Origin: Blastobasis lacticolella
Lineage: Eukaryota > Arthropoda > Insecta > Lepidoptera > Blastobasidae
Assembly: GCA_905147135.1 (NCBI GenBank)
Contig: LR990050.1
Location: forward strand, 19,156,001 to 19,220,000
Reading direction: 5' to 3'
Length of the DNA stretch: 64,000 nucleotides
The stretch's first letter is position 1; every line of letters starts with the position of its first letter. The notes below the pieces were generated by a model. That model was not told the origin of the DNA, made no database searches, and was given only the letters and a program-made list of their open reading frames with translations. Both the position numbers and the translations under genes were made by a program. Shown in pieces: positions 1 to 10,651 of this stretch.

Positions 1-82
1 GACTGACTCGATACCTCGACGTAGTTATAGTAACATCACAGTTACATTGCAACATAATAGCAACTGCATTGCACACCAAAAT

Positions 83-150
83 CGGTACCCAGGCGGACTT
101 CTCAGGCTTGACAGAGTCCTACCGTCTGATAATCATTATCACTACCATCG
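83..150 (+). repeat. Family F repeat fragment
   Basis: This short piece contains 'acttctcaggcttgacaga' followed by a 'tctgataatcattatc' end. The same end occurs at about 24595-24625 and 51865-51892, with gaps and changes. Only the last 70 bases of the family are kept here. The class of family F is not known to me; the shared 3' end suggests a LINE- or SINE-type element. Confidence 0.5.
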
Positions 151-1189
151 TATAAGTGCAATGAAATCTAGAAAACATCATCATCACATCAAACCACTAT
201 GTGGGGTACTTATACGAAATAGAATTGGGCTAACAGCATACCGAGAAGAAGTTCCCAAACCTTCGAAAACACAAGACTCCGAAACCATCAATTGTAATAT
301 CAACTGTCCGAACAGGCCGAGGTACACACGCGACCACATTATACATTAAAGCCTGTCAACCGTGACGAATGACAATATTACCACAAACAATACCGATACC
401 ACAAAAGCCAATGATCGGATGCGAGCAGAAAAATCGACAATCGCCTCTATTACATACCACGTTAGAGTCAAAGTTGGAATTCAGATTTTTTCCAAAACGA
501 CCGATATTGACTTGGTTGTGGCGTTCGGAATGAACTATGAAGCGCTTCGAGAACGGTGCCGGACGAGAGATCTGTAACAGAATGTGTTCAGATAAACGCA
601 TAACACGCATTTACGTGGGACGCAAGCCCGATCGGATAATAGTTTGGCTTTTTTTTCTTCTTACGTCGTAGTCAGAATAGAAAATGGTCATTACTTTTTT
701 GTCCCACTTTTTGTGCTCGGACTCTCGCTTCTCAGGTGTAATGTGGGGACAACATTATAATTTGTTTGTAAATGCATTTTTTTTCGTAAACCGTCGTGCA
801 GTGATTGTGTTTGTGTCAGTAGCTTGTTTACAGAGAACTAACATACTTAATATTTACCTATGTAGTTAAAAAACGCAACTGTATAAATTTTAATTTTGAG
901 GTTTCTTAAGGACAGGTGATGTCATTTACGGATGCCATAATATAACGGAAATTCCTAAAACAAGCAAATAATATAAAAGGATATTACAGAAACTGTAAAT
1001 ACGTGTATATTACCGAATAAACTTTTATTAATTTATTTACCACCTACTTGGAAACCGTTACAATTTTCAATTACTGCACTAAGTCGTGGGCAAAATTAGT
1101 TTTAAATTAACTGTATTGTATAAATAATAATCATCTTACCTCAACTTCAATAGTATTATTTATAATTTATATTAAATATTATTTTTTTA
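151..1189. other. No gene seen; AT-rich DNA
   Basis: Short frames occur on both strands (for example 356-610), but none has a recognisable domain and they overlap one another. Nothing here is supported as a gene. The stretch becomes strongly AT-rich after about 880. Confidence 0.5.
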
Positions 1190-1400
1190 GTCTAATGTGA
1201 TTTACCATTAGTAATTTAACATTGACATTGTGAATTTTACATCTAGACATTTTAATTACATTTTTGTAATTTTTCTTGGTTGACGTTGCGTGTATGACAT
1301 TATTATTATTATTGTGTTATATGTGACATTATTAATTATGTATTTATGGGACCTTATGTACCTGAAATAAATGACATTTAATTTAATTTAATTTAATTTA
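1190..1400 (+). repeat. Probable LINE 3' end with (TTTAA)n tail
   Basis: An AT-rich tail carries the polyadenylation-like hexamer AATAAA just before a run of TTTAA units at about 1377-1400. A poly(A)-type signal followed by a short simple-repeat tail is how many insect non-LTR retrotransposons end. No coding part remains, so the family cannot be named. Confidence 0.4.
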
Positions 1401-2099
1401 GCAACCCAGAACCTTTATCATTGGCTGATAAACAAAAATTGACATGATAGACAAAAAATTGCCATAATTAAAAAGCCTAAATTCCTACTATGCCGGAGCA
1501 TTGGCTATCGGACCATTGCGTGGGGTATTAGAGGAGTGTTCGACGTGGAACTATTGCATTCCTTTTGTTTGGTTGTCTGTGCATCTGTAGGTAAGTACTA
1601 TAGATACATCTTCATATTAGAATACTGAATAGTATATACACGCCAATAGGAAAATCAAAAACGTAAGGAATCCACTTCGCTCGCTCAGAGATCTGAAGTG
1701 GATCTTGGCCACCGACACAAGAATTCGCCATTGGCCATTTCACATTCGCCATCCTGCACCATTTGCTCCCAGTGAGATATCTGGAGTTCACGCAGGTCTT
1801 TCTAGACTTAGTCCATCTATCAATACCTGGGCCGTCCTACCGGGCGCTTGTCGGCTATACGGCCCAGATATGCACGTTTGGCTGCACAAATAGTATCACA
1901 AAAATATTTTATACAATTTAGAGACAGTACAATATAATCCGAGTATAAATTGAAATTGACAATTATGTCCGAAGTAACCACACAGTACTATTTCTGTGAT
2001 AGCTTACGCTAGATATCCGAGTTCTGTCCGAATTTGCCGTAGTTCTTCAAAGACTGACTACCGACCGCTGAACTTTTTTTTTGGAGTGGACAGTCTATT
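1401..2099. other. No gene seen
   Basis: Mixed-composition DNA. A sequence matching a strong splice donor (GTAGGTAAGT, cut near 1590/1591) is present, but the frame before it has no start codon and no recognisable protein. Confidence 0.4.
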
Positions 2100-2330
2100 G
2101 ATCGCCATCTCAACTAAGCAGTAAGTAACGATGCGGTCGAAGGCGGAGCATGCCTATTTAGGAACCTATTCACTATAACCTTGAAGGCGTCCAGATTATA
2201 ATGATCAGGGAACACACTCACAGGCAACGTGTTCCATTTCTTAGCCGAACACATTTTCGGTTGAACATTTTGAACGAAAGCGGCTCGTGCGGATAACTGG
2301 AAGGATATCCATGTTTAGGGATGTGTAAGA
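2100..2330 (-). pseudogene. LINE reverse transcriptase C-terminal relic
   Basis: Read on the minus strand, one frame gives a continuous C-terminal segment containing KKWNTLPVSVFPDHYNLDAF and then KVIVNRFLNRHAPP, ending at a stop near 2120. The W-N-x-L-P...VFP...Y-x-L-x-x-F-K pattern is the usual last segment of jockey/CR1-type reverse transcriptases after the RT domain. A sister copy on the plus strand lies at 60795-60975. The RT catalytic domain is missing, so this is a 3' fragment. Confidence 0.75.
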
Positions 2331-2361
2331 TGTTGAAGTTGACGGATTCTGTATTTATATT

Positions 2362-2640
2362 TTTAACCGACTTCCAACTACAAAAAGGAGACGGTTCTCA
2401 ATTCGACTGTTATGTTTGATATGCGATTATTCCGCCAATTAAGAATTGATTTTTATTCTGGATCTGATAATGAAAACCCTGTGATGTCGAGGGCTCAAAG
2501 GGAAAGCAGAGTCGAAAAATAAATGAAACCTGACTTATCTACTCTAGAACCTATCCTAAAAAGATTATTTTCAACTTTTTTTGTGATAGGTATAACGTCG
2601 CTGTTTTAATTAAATTTTTTACGAACGTAAAAGGTCAGAA
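2362..2640 (+). repeat. Interspersed repeat G (unclassified)
   Basis: The start, 'aaccgacttccaactacaaa' followed by a 'ggttctcaattcgactg' segment, resembles a very common lepidopteran interspersed sequence. That familiarity is from memory, not from an alignment. I see no frame and no terminal repeats, and the end at about 2640 is only approximate. Confidence 0.4.
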
Positions 2641-3120
2641 TCGCAAAAATACGATTATATTCACACAGCCGATGTTGGTAAGAGCCAGCTAAAACATCGG
2701 AGCCTCCACGTGAGCCCAGATCAAAGCAAAACCCTCAATTTGTCTTCGGAAATTATCCCAAAAGTTAAATTGAGTTTATCGCATTCAGGTGTGTGTATGG
2801 AGCTGTCATGTACATAGTATAGGTACAGCCAATTGCATATCGACCTGACTACCAGTATAAGATGAGCTATAGTTTCTATAGATGCGCATAGCATTGTTAG
2901 GTTCTTTTAAACTGGTTATTTGTAGGTCGCGAGGTTTGCTGTTGAATGTACTACGTACCTGCTTCGCTCCATAGTAGGTTCCTCGTACACGAAGGTATTT
3001 GTGTGTATTTAAGTAATACTGGATTAATGATTTTGAAAGTTGTTTATTCGCTTTAGTTTTTGTTTTCATTAAAACTCCGTCACCGGTTTAGAGCTCGATT
3101 TTAATATGTTTTTATCTACA
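2641..3120. other. No gene seen
   Basis: A minus-strand frame at 2806-3069 is open for 87 codons but has no family resemblance and biased, repeat-like content. I do not call it. Confidence 0.4.
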
Positions 3121-3372
3121 ACCTGGGTGGTTCAGTGGTCAAAATACTGGTCTACCACGCAAGGGTGCCGGTTCGATTTCTGGACAGGCAGAAATTTAAG
3201 TGATGTATTTTAATTTCTGTAACACAGCTTTGCGTGTAACACTTGTAGGTAATTAAAGCGTATTAATTTTTTTATGCTACGCAGTGACAGGTTATATATT
3301 TAAAACGTTACAAGTAGGTACTAGTTGTCTGGTATAGCACAAGTTTTCTTTAGTTTGGGGCTAGGGCTGCAT
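3121..3372 (+). repeat. SINE-B, diverged full-length copy
   Basis: The tRNA-like head runs from 'acctgggtggttcagtggtc' to a B-box-like GGTTCGATTTC near 3170. It is followed by the family body: the gcagaaat...ttttaatttctgt segment, a tail with 'agtttggggctagg', then decay. It is clearly less similar to the other copies, so it is probably old. The head supplies the internal RNA polymerase III promoter in such elements; here the boxes are partly changed. Confidence 0.75.
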
Positions 3373-3930
3373 GTTTTTATCTAAGTTTATTCATTTAATA
3401 AGTGTCGTATTTATTTCATCCAGCGCCTATAGCGCAACACAAAAACTTAAAATATTTGTTTACCCATTCCTACCACCTGGTTATTCTACCCAATACCTCA
3501 AACACTCACCTCCATACTAAACACATCGTAAATAAATTCTGCCCTTGGGCAAAATTACGTTCCAGATCAAGGAACACATTACTTTAATACAAAATCTGTG
3601 CCGTACGAGGCCTAACTTCATTGGAAGGACAGAAAATTGATTACACCCTCGGGACTAAAGACTCGTTTTATTTCATATTAACACATCGATACTTCAAGTA
3701 ATCGTTTTTACAGCCTTCGGTGAGATTCTGAGATAAGATATGTTAGATATTTATGTTTTGGTATTATTATGATCGTGTTAAAAAATAGATGAAAACCAAA
3801 AAATAATGACGGCAAACCTTGCTGTGATTATTCACAGCTTTTGTTTAATCATGGGCTACGAAAAAATATGATTTTTATTTATTCTCATAGAAAAATGATT
3901 GTATTGGTGAACCCAATATATAAAAAAAAA
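3373..3930. other. No gene seen
   Basis: AT-rich DNA with small frames only (for example 3402-3587). A short poly(A) run at 3922-3930 directly abuts the SINE-A half that begins at 3931. Confidence 0.4.
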
Positions 3931-4061
3931 CATCTTGGCGTTAATGTCCCGGTTATGCTCTCGCGCGTGAGGGCCCGTAGTTCGCCTTGACCATGATCCA
4001 GGATTTGGCAGCTAAGTAATTACAGTGGAGCGACTGCCATCTGACCTCCGTGACCCTGCTA
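3931..4061 (-). repeat. SINE-A, 3' half (split by a LINE)
   Basis: On the minus strand this is the SINE-A tail: 'catcttggcgttaatgtccc', the gctctcgcgcg stretch, then 'atgatccaggatttggca' and 'cagtggagcgactgccat'. It stops abruptly in 'accctgcta' at 4061. The missing continuation of the element appears at 7115. A LINE occupies the gap, and GCTA occurs at both edges (4058-4061 and 7115-7118), which fits a 4-bp target duplication. Confidence 0.9.
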
Positions 4062-7000
4062 ATCAAAATCAATCAAAATCAAATAATTATTATTCATTTT
4101 AGGTCTTACAACACTTATGAATGTCAATATACAATCATTATAAATAGTATTATACAATACGGCGGCAAAAAAAAAAAAATTTAAAGAAAAAATACTCCTA
4201 ACAGTGACTGGAACGTACCAGGTATGACAAGTGGTCATTGGCCAGTGTGACCCGACCATATACAGTTTATGGTCTATGGACCCGACTGTGGTTCTGTCAC
4301 TGTCCAATGTCACTTTGATTGACGACAACGTGCTACATACTGGTGCGTGCCATAATACAAATAAACAATACACAGAGCAAAACAAATAAATGCAAAAGAA
4401 AAACATAAGGAGTCACATAGAAAACACAATACACCGTAAAATAACCAAATCATAATCGTGATATACTTTGGGTAAGTATTTACAAACTTCAAGAATATAA
4501 AATTTCATTGATGTAAGGCTTACAAGCTTGTAATGGTAACCTAACAAACAGTACAATATTTTATAGATAATAAGAAACCACACACTGACCACATGCAGGA
4601 CATTTGTGCCATGCAGCGGCACAACAATGGGGAGTGGCCTGGAATGTGTAAATAAACATATTTAGGACCTCAGATTCACACATCTACCACGTGTTGGACA
4701 ACATAAAAGAATATGTAAGTTTAACCTGTTTCCCAATATTCATAAATTCGTAAATTTCTTAATATATCCATAATTAATATTACATAATGTCAATTGCGTA
4801 TTAATTTCCTATTGCTAGACAGATAACTCAATGTATCTATTATTGCTATTACATAATAATCAGTGTACTATATTAAATAATTACTTAAATGAATAAATTG
4901 AAATTATGTAAATATATGAAAGTCAAAGTATAATTATAATTGATTAATGAAAATAACAATACTCATTTCAGGTTGCAGACATAACCTGAACGGTTGGTAC
5001 ACCACCTTCAATTTAAACCCAAGGATGTTTGTCGTCAATGTAATCATTAACTCTATAATATGCCTTCCTCAGTAACTTTTTCTTAATACATGACTTAAAT
5101 TCATTGAGGGGTAATTTCTGAATCACCACTGGTAACTTATTAAAAAAAGGAATACAATGGCCAACGGAGGAGGATTTGACCTTGGACAGTCGGAAGCGCT
5201 CCGTTGCCAGCCTGTCTCTGTGCCTGGTATTGTAACTATGTTTGTCAGAGTTTTTATGATATGAATCAACATTTTTGTAAGTATAAATTAATGTAAAGTA
5301 TACATACTGAGAGGCCACAGTCAGAATGTCAATTTCTTTGAAAAAATCTCTTAATAAGACCCGTGGACCCAAACTGTATATTGACCTGATAGCCCTTTTT
5401 TGCAAGATAAATATGTCTTGAATATCTGGTGCAGTACCCCATAACATTAGACCGTAGGACATAATGCTATGGAAACAGCTAAAATACACAGTTCTAGCTG
5501 TTTCAATGTCAGTAAGGCTCTTTATTTTTTTTATTGCGAAGATCGCAGAACTCAGTCTTTTGCCCAATGTGACTAACTGGCTCTTCCACTGTAGTTTGCT
5601 ATCCATCGTAATTCCTAAAAATACTGTGGAATCCGAAAATGATAGATTTGTTTTGTCCAGGAGAAGGTCAATTTTACTAGTCCTTACATTGGGCATCTGA
5701 AATAGTATGCATTTTGTTTTACTTGGATTCAAAAATAAATTATTAATTTGGAACCATTTATGCAGCTCCGAGAGAGCACTATTTATATCGTCAAAATTGT
5801 CTTTATTTCTGTCAACCTTAAAAAGTAAAGAAGTGTCATCTGCAAATAGTACTATCTCGCAGCGCTTACTGATATAAAATGGTAAATCGTTTATATAAAC
5901 GAGGAATAGAAAAGGTCCTAAAATAGAGCCTTGAGGAACCCCCATAGCAACAGGACACTCACCGGATGTAGAGTCATTAATTTTGACTTTTTGTACTCTG
6001 TCACTCAGATAAGATTTTAACAGTAAAAGAGCGTTACTATTTACACCGTAATGCTTCAACTTCCTCAGTATTATACTATGATTGACACAATCAAAAGCCT
6101 TGGAAAGGTCACAGAAAATACCAACGGCATTCTGTGAACTTTCCCAGGTATCATAAATATGTTTGATCAATTCGATAACAGCATCAATAGTGGATCTACC
6201 CTTTGTAAAACCAAACTGATTGCTGTGAAAAAGTCTATGTTCGGTGAAATGTGCTAAAAGTTGTTGTTGGATAATTTTTTCGAAGATTTTGCTAAGAACT
6301 GGTAGGACAGATATGGGTCTAAAATTCGAAGGGTCTTGTTTTTCACCATTTTTGTAAAAAGGGGCTATTTTACTAATTTTCATTAAATCAGGAAATGTCC
6401 CTTCATCAACACTGTTGTTAAAAATATGTGCGAGTTGTGTAGCTATGTTTTTTATGATGCTTTAAATTACATAGACAGACATACCCCACATATCCTCAGT
6501 TCTCTTCATGTTCAGAGAGTTGAAAGCTTTCAGAATATCAATGTCGCCTATATGTCTAAACTTGAAGTCAACCATACATTCAGGGAGACTTTCCATGAGT
6601 ATTTGTTCAGCTGAATCAGCAGATGAGTTGAGGTTTTGTGTGGTGTTTATAGCGATATTTGAAAAGTACTCATTAAATGTATTCGCTATATCGAGGTCAT
6701 TTTTGATTATTTTGCCGCTCACTTTCAATTCAAAATTACGATCATTGTTTTTAACTTTACCAGTTTCATGATTAATAACTTGCCATACCTCTTTAGTTTT
6801 GTTACTGGCTTTAGAAATTTTAGTTTTAATAAAATTTGCCTTCGCGTTGAGGCACACCCTTTTAAAAATCTTCGAATATGACCTCACATAATTGATAAAT
6901 GTCTCCGATTTATTGTAAGACTTCATATGGTACAACCACAGATCACAACAAACAACCTTGTTTGTTGTGATCTGTGGGTACAACTCATAAAGTCTTAATC

Positions 7001-7114
7001 TACTTTTATAAATACCTGCAGTAGCCCAATCACAAAATTTAAGTTTATTACTTTTCTTGAATGTCTTCATTTTAAAAATATTACCAAATTCAGTATTTAT
7101 ATTTACCAAATTTA
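4062..7114 (-). mobile_element. 5'-truncated non-LTR retrotransposon (LINE)
   Basis: The element is about 3.05 kb on the minus strand. It has the C-terminal two thirds of an RT reading frame (5013-7115) and about 950 bases of AT-rich 3' untranslated sequence (4062-5012). It ends in a short tail of ATCAAA-type units at 4062-4083 (TTTGAT on its own strand). The apurinic endonuclease domain and any ORF1 are absent, so it was cut at its 5' end, probably during target-primed reverse transcription. It lies within a SINE-A copy. RT motifs place it in the jockey/CR1 group; a Daphne-like affiliation is possible but not shown. It cannot be autonomous because of the truncation and a stop codon. Confidence 0.92.
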
Positions 7115-7115
7115 G
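5013..7115 (-). pseudogene. LINE reverse transcriptase, one in-frame stop
   Basis: This is the reverse transcriptase part of a LINE ORF2, which would copy the element's RNA at the nicked target. The frame is open from 7115 to 5013 except for TAA at 6464-6462. The 26 codons after it stay open and lead into the rest of the RT, so the break is a point nonsense change, not a frameshift. AAA to TAA would fit. In the downstream part (from 6383), SNFRPISVLPVLSKIFEKII begins at residue 19. Motif A is CDLSKAFDCV at 91-100, GVPQGSILGP is at 148-157, and the catalytic FADD is at 180-183. The thumb and C-terminal region extends to 456. All catalytic aspartates are present. The upstream 215 residues are the linker before RT; the endonuclease is missing. 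The perfect palindrome at 6936-6977 falls in this linker. Confidence 0.92.
6936..6977. repeat. Perfect 20-bp inverted repeat in LINE frame
   Basis: The left arm 'ccacagatcacaacaaacaa' (6936-6955) is followed by CC and then by its exact reverse complement (6958-6977). It lies inside the LINE reading frame and does not break it. Confidence 0.95.
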
Positions 7116-7178
7116 CTACTAGGGAAACCTGACTAGATTGGATCATGATAACTCATTCAGTCGTCTGAATGTGCAGAT
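7115..7178 (-). repeat. SINE-A, continuation after LINE insertion
   Basis: Sequence from 'gctactagggaaacctgact' to 'cgtctgaatgtgcag' is the reverse complement of the SINE-A middle. It continues exactly where the copy at 3931-4061 stopped. The tRNA-like head of this copy is missing beyond about 7178. Confidence 0.88.
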
Positions 7179-7486
7179 ATATAGAATAACTTTAAAACGT
7201 GTTTCAAAGAAATACTTGGTAAACGTTTAGATTTCAAAGTAACAATTTTTAATTCAACAAAATAAAAAACGAATTCAATGAACAAGTTAAAAGGGGTCAT
7301 TGGGTCATTTTAACATCCTCTTAGCGAAGGCATTATTGTCCATACACCTGTCCGGTCGTGACTTCCTGTATCGATGGTTCTCAGGTAACTTATTTTTTGT
7401 CTTACAAGTAAAAATAAAAATAAAATAATTTATGATAAGTTCAATATAGTTTTAGGTTATGGATTTAATCCAAACACCGGGTAGAA
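7179..7486. other. No gene seen
   Basis: AT-rich DNA between two SINE-A copies. No frame or repeat family was recognised. Confidence 0.4.
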
Positions 7487-7847
7487 GGAGCATCGGTGGC
7501 CGAGTGGTTACGGAACCCGTAAGCGAGAGGTACCAGGTTCGCATCCCACTGCGCCCATGTACTAATGAATGATTTCTGAGTTAGGTACATTAGTTGAATA
7601 CTAACCGATGCTCTTACGGTGAGGGAAAACATCATGATTAAACCTGCATTTAGGCGACTGAATGCGTAACCATGATTCAATTTGGTCAGGTTCCGGTGAT
7701 AGCAGGGTTACGGAGGTCAGATGTCAGTCGCTCCACTGTAATTACCTGATATGCCAAGTACTGGATCATGGTCAAGGCGGACCCTGTGCCCTCGTGAGCG
7801 AGAGCATAACCGGGGCATTAACGCCAAGATGATTACTTTACTTTAAT
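7487..7847 (+). repeat. SINE-A, near full-length copy
   Basis: This is the best complete copy of the family. The tRNA-like head starts with 'gcatcggtggccgagtggtt' (A-box-like TGGCCGAGTGG) and carries a B-box-like GGTTCGCATCC near 7534. The body follows with 'tactaaccgatgctcttacg', the region around 'ggtcagatgtcagtcgctcc', and 'ggatcatggtcaaggcggac'. The end is 'gccaagatgatt' then an AT-rich tail. At about 360 bp it is long for a tRNA-derived SINE. Transcription would come from the internal pol III promoter, and mobilisation would depend on a LINE partner in trans. Confidence 0.9.
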
Positions 7848-8412
7848 ACCGGTGGTAGTCGAATTTCGCAAGTTGGAGGCAATTAAATCCTTTGAGGATT
7901 TGAAGAGTCTACCTGAATTCACAGCCTAATTTAGTTTTATTACCGAGCGAACAATAATGCGAGCATTATTATCGTCTTCCGTTACAATGTACAAGGAATC
8001 CAGTGTAATTAAAGAATGAAGCGTGTAGAAATATATTAGCTTCTTATCCTTATTCCTCTAGTATTAAAAAAATCTTTACTTATTTATTCTTTTCGATGGT
8101 TACCTCGGACATTACACGTTTTCTGCACGGTTTGTCAGAAATGATAAATTTAATTATTTATTTGAGGCAACTGAGGCCCAAGTACGCAAAATTATATATA
8201 CAAAATAAACTATTTTCTTTCAACGAACGCTCGCATAGTCACCGCACAGCCACCGTGTCGCACCCGCGTAGTTATCGCATGGTGTGCGCACCCATAGAGT
8301 AGGCTAGCCGCGTTCTATCCGGTCGCTACTCTGTGAGTATGCGGACACAACCCGTACGAGGTTTGTAAGCGGCGACATATGAAACGGCTTCTTATAAATC
8401 AACATCATCATA
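7848..8412. other. No gene seen
   Basis: Mixed DNA. A plus-strand frame at 8096-8302 is open for 68 codons with no family resemblance. A GC-richer patch lies at 8225-8370. Confidence 0.4.
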
Positions 8413-8595
8413 TTAGCTGAAAGACGCCCGATATCTCCACCAAGACCGGTCCTGTGCCTTCTTCTGCATCCAGCTGGTACGTGCGATCTTTACCAGGTCG
8501 TCAGTACACCTTGTGGGAGGCCTACCCGCACTGCGACTTCCTTTACGTGATCGCCACTCGAGAACTTTACTGCCCTATCGGCCAACTGTTCTTCG
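8413..8595 (-). pseudogene. LINE ORF2 C-terminal relic (RTE-like)
   Basis: On the minus strand one frame reads KVLEWRSRKGSRSAGRPPTR, then CTDDLVKIARTSWMQ and AQDRSWWRYRASF, and stops at 8413-8415. The pattern VLEWR...GRPPTRWxDD...W...AQDRxxWR is the typical C-terminal tail of a large group of insect endonuclease/RT elements, which I take as RTE-like from memory. A TAG sits where that pattern usually has tryptophan, just before SKVLEW. The catalytic RT core is absent. A second, more damaged member lies at 53838-54090. Confidence 0.8.
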
Positions 8596-9360
8596 AGCTA
8601 CAGGGCTCATGCCCACTGCCACTTTAGCCTGGCAATCCTTAGGGCTATGACGGTGACCTTGGTTCGCTTCCGGATCTCCACATTTCCGTTTCCATTTCCA
8701 TTGCCCTTTGAGTAACAGTAAGCTTTCTTATAAGGCCCATAGTGAGCGGGCATGCAAATACATGCAACACGCAAAAACTCAAATCAAGAACATTCCGATC
8801 ACAAGCAAATACAACAAGCATTTATTCTAATTCCAACGTCTGTTTAGCTCAATATCTCCCAGAGTTCAAATGTTATCACAGCGTCGAACATGGATAGTAA
8901 TAGTTATTTTGAGAGTTGATTCACGATCTCTAAACAATGGGCCATTTGGATCGTAAGGAGTATTGTCTTTCTGTTCGATATTGGCGCGATATGTTCAATG
9001 TCAATTTGTATGTTGTTTGATTTCTATGGTGATTTTGTTGCTCTTATACTATATGTTTACCGTTCGTTGGCTCTATTCATGTTTTTAAAGTTTCATTAGG
9101 TACTAGATATTTACAGCTATTGTATGATTGTAACATCGATATTGATATTTTTAACAGCGATTAAGTCTTTGCAGACTCTGACATAGGCCTAGGATCAATA
9201 TTATGAAGTATTTTGTGAATGAATCAATGTTTTTGTTAAATGTTAAATTCAATATCTTCAACCAGATGCAAGCTTTTAAATCGTGATATTTAAAAGCTCT
9301 ATTTTATTATACCTCATCTCCTTTATAACGTTATACTAATTTAAAAATGACTAATCTTAA
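8596..9360. other. No gene seen
   Basis: The first 120 bases may extend the LINE relic. The rest is AT-rich. A small perfect hairpin (arms AGCTTTTAAAT at 9271-9281 and 9288-9298, 6-base loop) is the only structure noted. Confidence 0.4.
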
Positions 9361-9651
9361 GTTAATGTCCCGGTTCTGCTCTCGTGCACGAGGGCCCGGG
9401 GCCCGCCTAGACCATGATCCAGGATTTGGCAGATCAGATAATTACAGTGGAGCGACTGCCATCTGACTTCTGTGACCCTGGTACCATGGAAACCTTATCA
9501 GAATCGATCTTGAATCTTGAAACCTGTACATTGAGTCGCCTGAATGAACAGATTTCATCACGATGTTTTCCCTCTTTTTGGTACATGGCCGCAGTAGGTT
9601 CACCTGTCGCTTACGAGTCGGATACCTTAATCACTTGGCCACTGGCGCTCC
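9361..9651 (-). repeat. SINE-A, near full-length copy
   Basis: The minus-strand copy runs from the tail ('gttaatgtcccggttctgct') through 'catgatccaggatttggcag' to the tRNA-like head at 9580-9651. The reverse complement of the head gives 'ggagcgccagtggccaagtg' and a degenerate B box (AGGTGAACCTA). An internal 'cttgaatcttgaaacc' stretch looks like a small local duplication. The head directly abuts a jockey-like LINE tail. Confidence 0.88.
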
Positions 9652-9675
9652 TGCGACGTTATACTAATACATGCA

Positions 9676-9755
9676 CAAACTCCATAGACTGCGGTGACTG
9701 CTTACCATCAGGCAGGCCGCAAGCTTGTTTGCCACTTAAGTTGTATAAAAAAAAA
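9676..9755 (+). repeat. Jockey-like LINE 3' end
   Basis: The stretch 'tgcggtgactgcttaccatc', then 'ggcaggccgcaagcttgttt' and a poly(A) run at about 9746-9755, is the 3' end shared by more than ten places in the window. Only the last 80 bases remain. It lies immediately downstream of the head of a minus-strand SINE-A. Confidence 0.8.
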
Positions 9756-10138
9756 CTCATTATATGATAGTTAAAGTGGTACTTACACTTATGCTCTTGT
9801 GTTATACATAAATACATATATTGTTTTGCATCCGAACTATATTCATTAAGTGCCAGTATCCTTAGCCAAATCCCTCAACACAACAATAGAACAAACACCC
9901 AACTTTCCAATAAGAATGATGACGTAGCCACCGAAGCACGCTCCATCAACGTCAAAAATGACAATCTAGGCGATAATGGCGAATGACTTTCAAATTAGAA
10001 ATCCCGTGTTCATTAAATCCGTGTAGGGTTCTAACTATCATTTGATTCAAGGGCACATTAACGCCATCCCATTTGTGATATACGATTCAGGACACACTGT
10101 TGCCTGGGACGACGAACCAATCCTTAGGGGTAAAGGTT
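9756..10138. other. No gene seen; short open segment
   Basis: A plus-strand frame open for about 37 codons ends at a TGA near 9985, upstream of the 10139-10492 frame but in a different phase. Neither has a known domain. Confidence 0.35.
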
Positions 10139-10492
10139 ATGTCGAGGCACAGACAGGAGACAGGAGTTATCGTCGATGATATGTCAGTCAAAGTCAGCGT
10201 AAATAATAATGAACATACAGATAAAGCTATTTTAGAAACAGCATCTGAACCAAATGAAATAGATAATATAGTATATAACATTGATATTGTAATAAAATTG
10301 AACAATAATTCTGAAGATATAAATGCTAGAAATGTTGCAGAAACTCTCTGTGTGTATGTCGAAGGGGTTGCTTATGATGTCGAGTCAGCACAAACGGGAG
10401 TAGGTCCTAATGCTCCGAGGGTGGGGTGCGATGCAAAATTTTACATGGACCAAAATGCGTTCCCCGCTCTAAAGTTATCGATTATTCATTAA
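10139..10492 (+). CDS. Unrecognised ORF, 117 codons plus stop
   Basis: I do not recognise this protein. The frame is open from about 10079; the first ATG in frame is at 10139, and it ends at TAA (10490-10492). The product would be acidic and asparagine-rich, begin MSRHRQETGVIVDDMSVKV, and have no transmembrane segment or signal peptide. Its amino-acid mix looks more protein-like than that of most frames here and does not come from any repeat family I identified. It could be a decayed exon, a transposon ORF fragment or chance. No splice sites or neighbours support a gene. It is listed only because it is the best non-repeat frame in the window. Confidence 0.2.
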   Translation: MSRHRQETGVIVDDMSVKVSVNNNEHTDKAILETASEPNEIDNIVYNIDIVIKLNNNSEDINARNVAETLCVYVEGVAYDVESAQTGVGPNAPRVGCDAKFYMDQNAFPALKLSIIH

Positions 10493-10651
10493 GCTTACCC
10501 AACTTAGTTCTGCTTTAATGTGATAATAGGTGCAGGTAGTGTATATATATGCGTTTTCTATTGAATTTGTATTAATTCTGTGTCATGTTGATGTTGACAT
10601 CAATGTATGTACGTAGTCATATTGATAACGGTGATCACATTCTTTTTAAAT

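Noticed and set aside
1561..1600. First exon with splice donor at 1590/1591
   Set aside because: The donor match is good, but the frame that would lead into it has no ATG, and no acceptor or partner exon was found.
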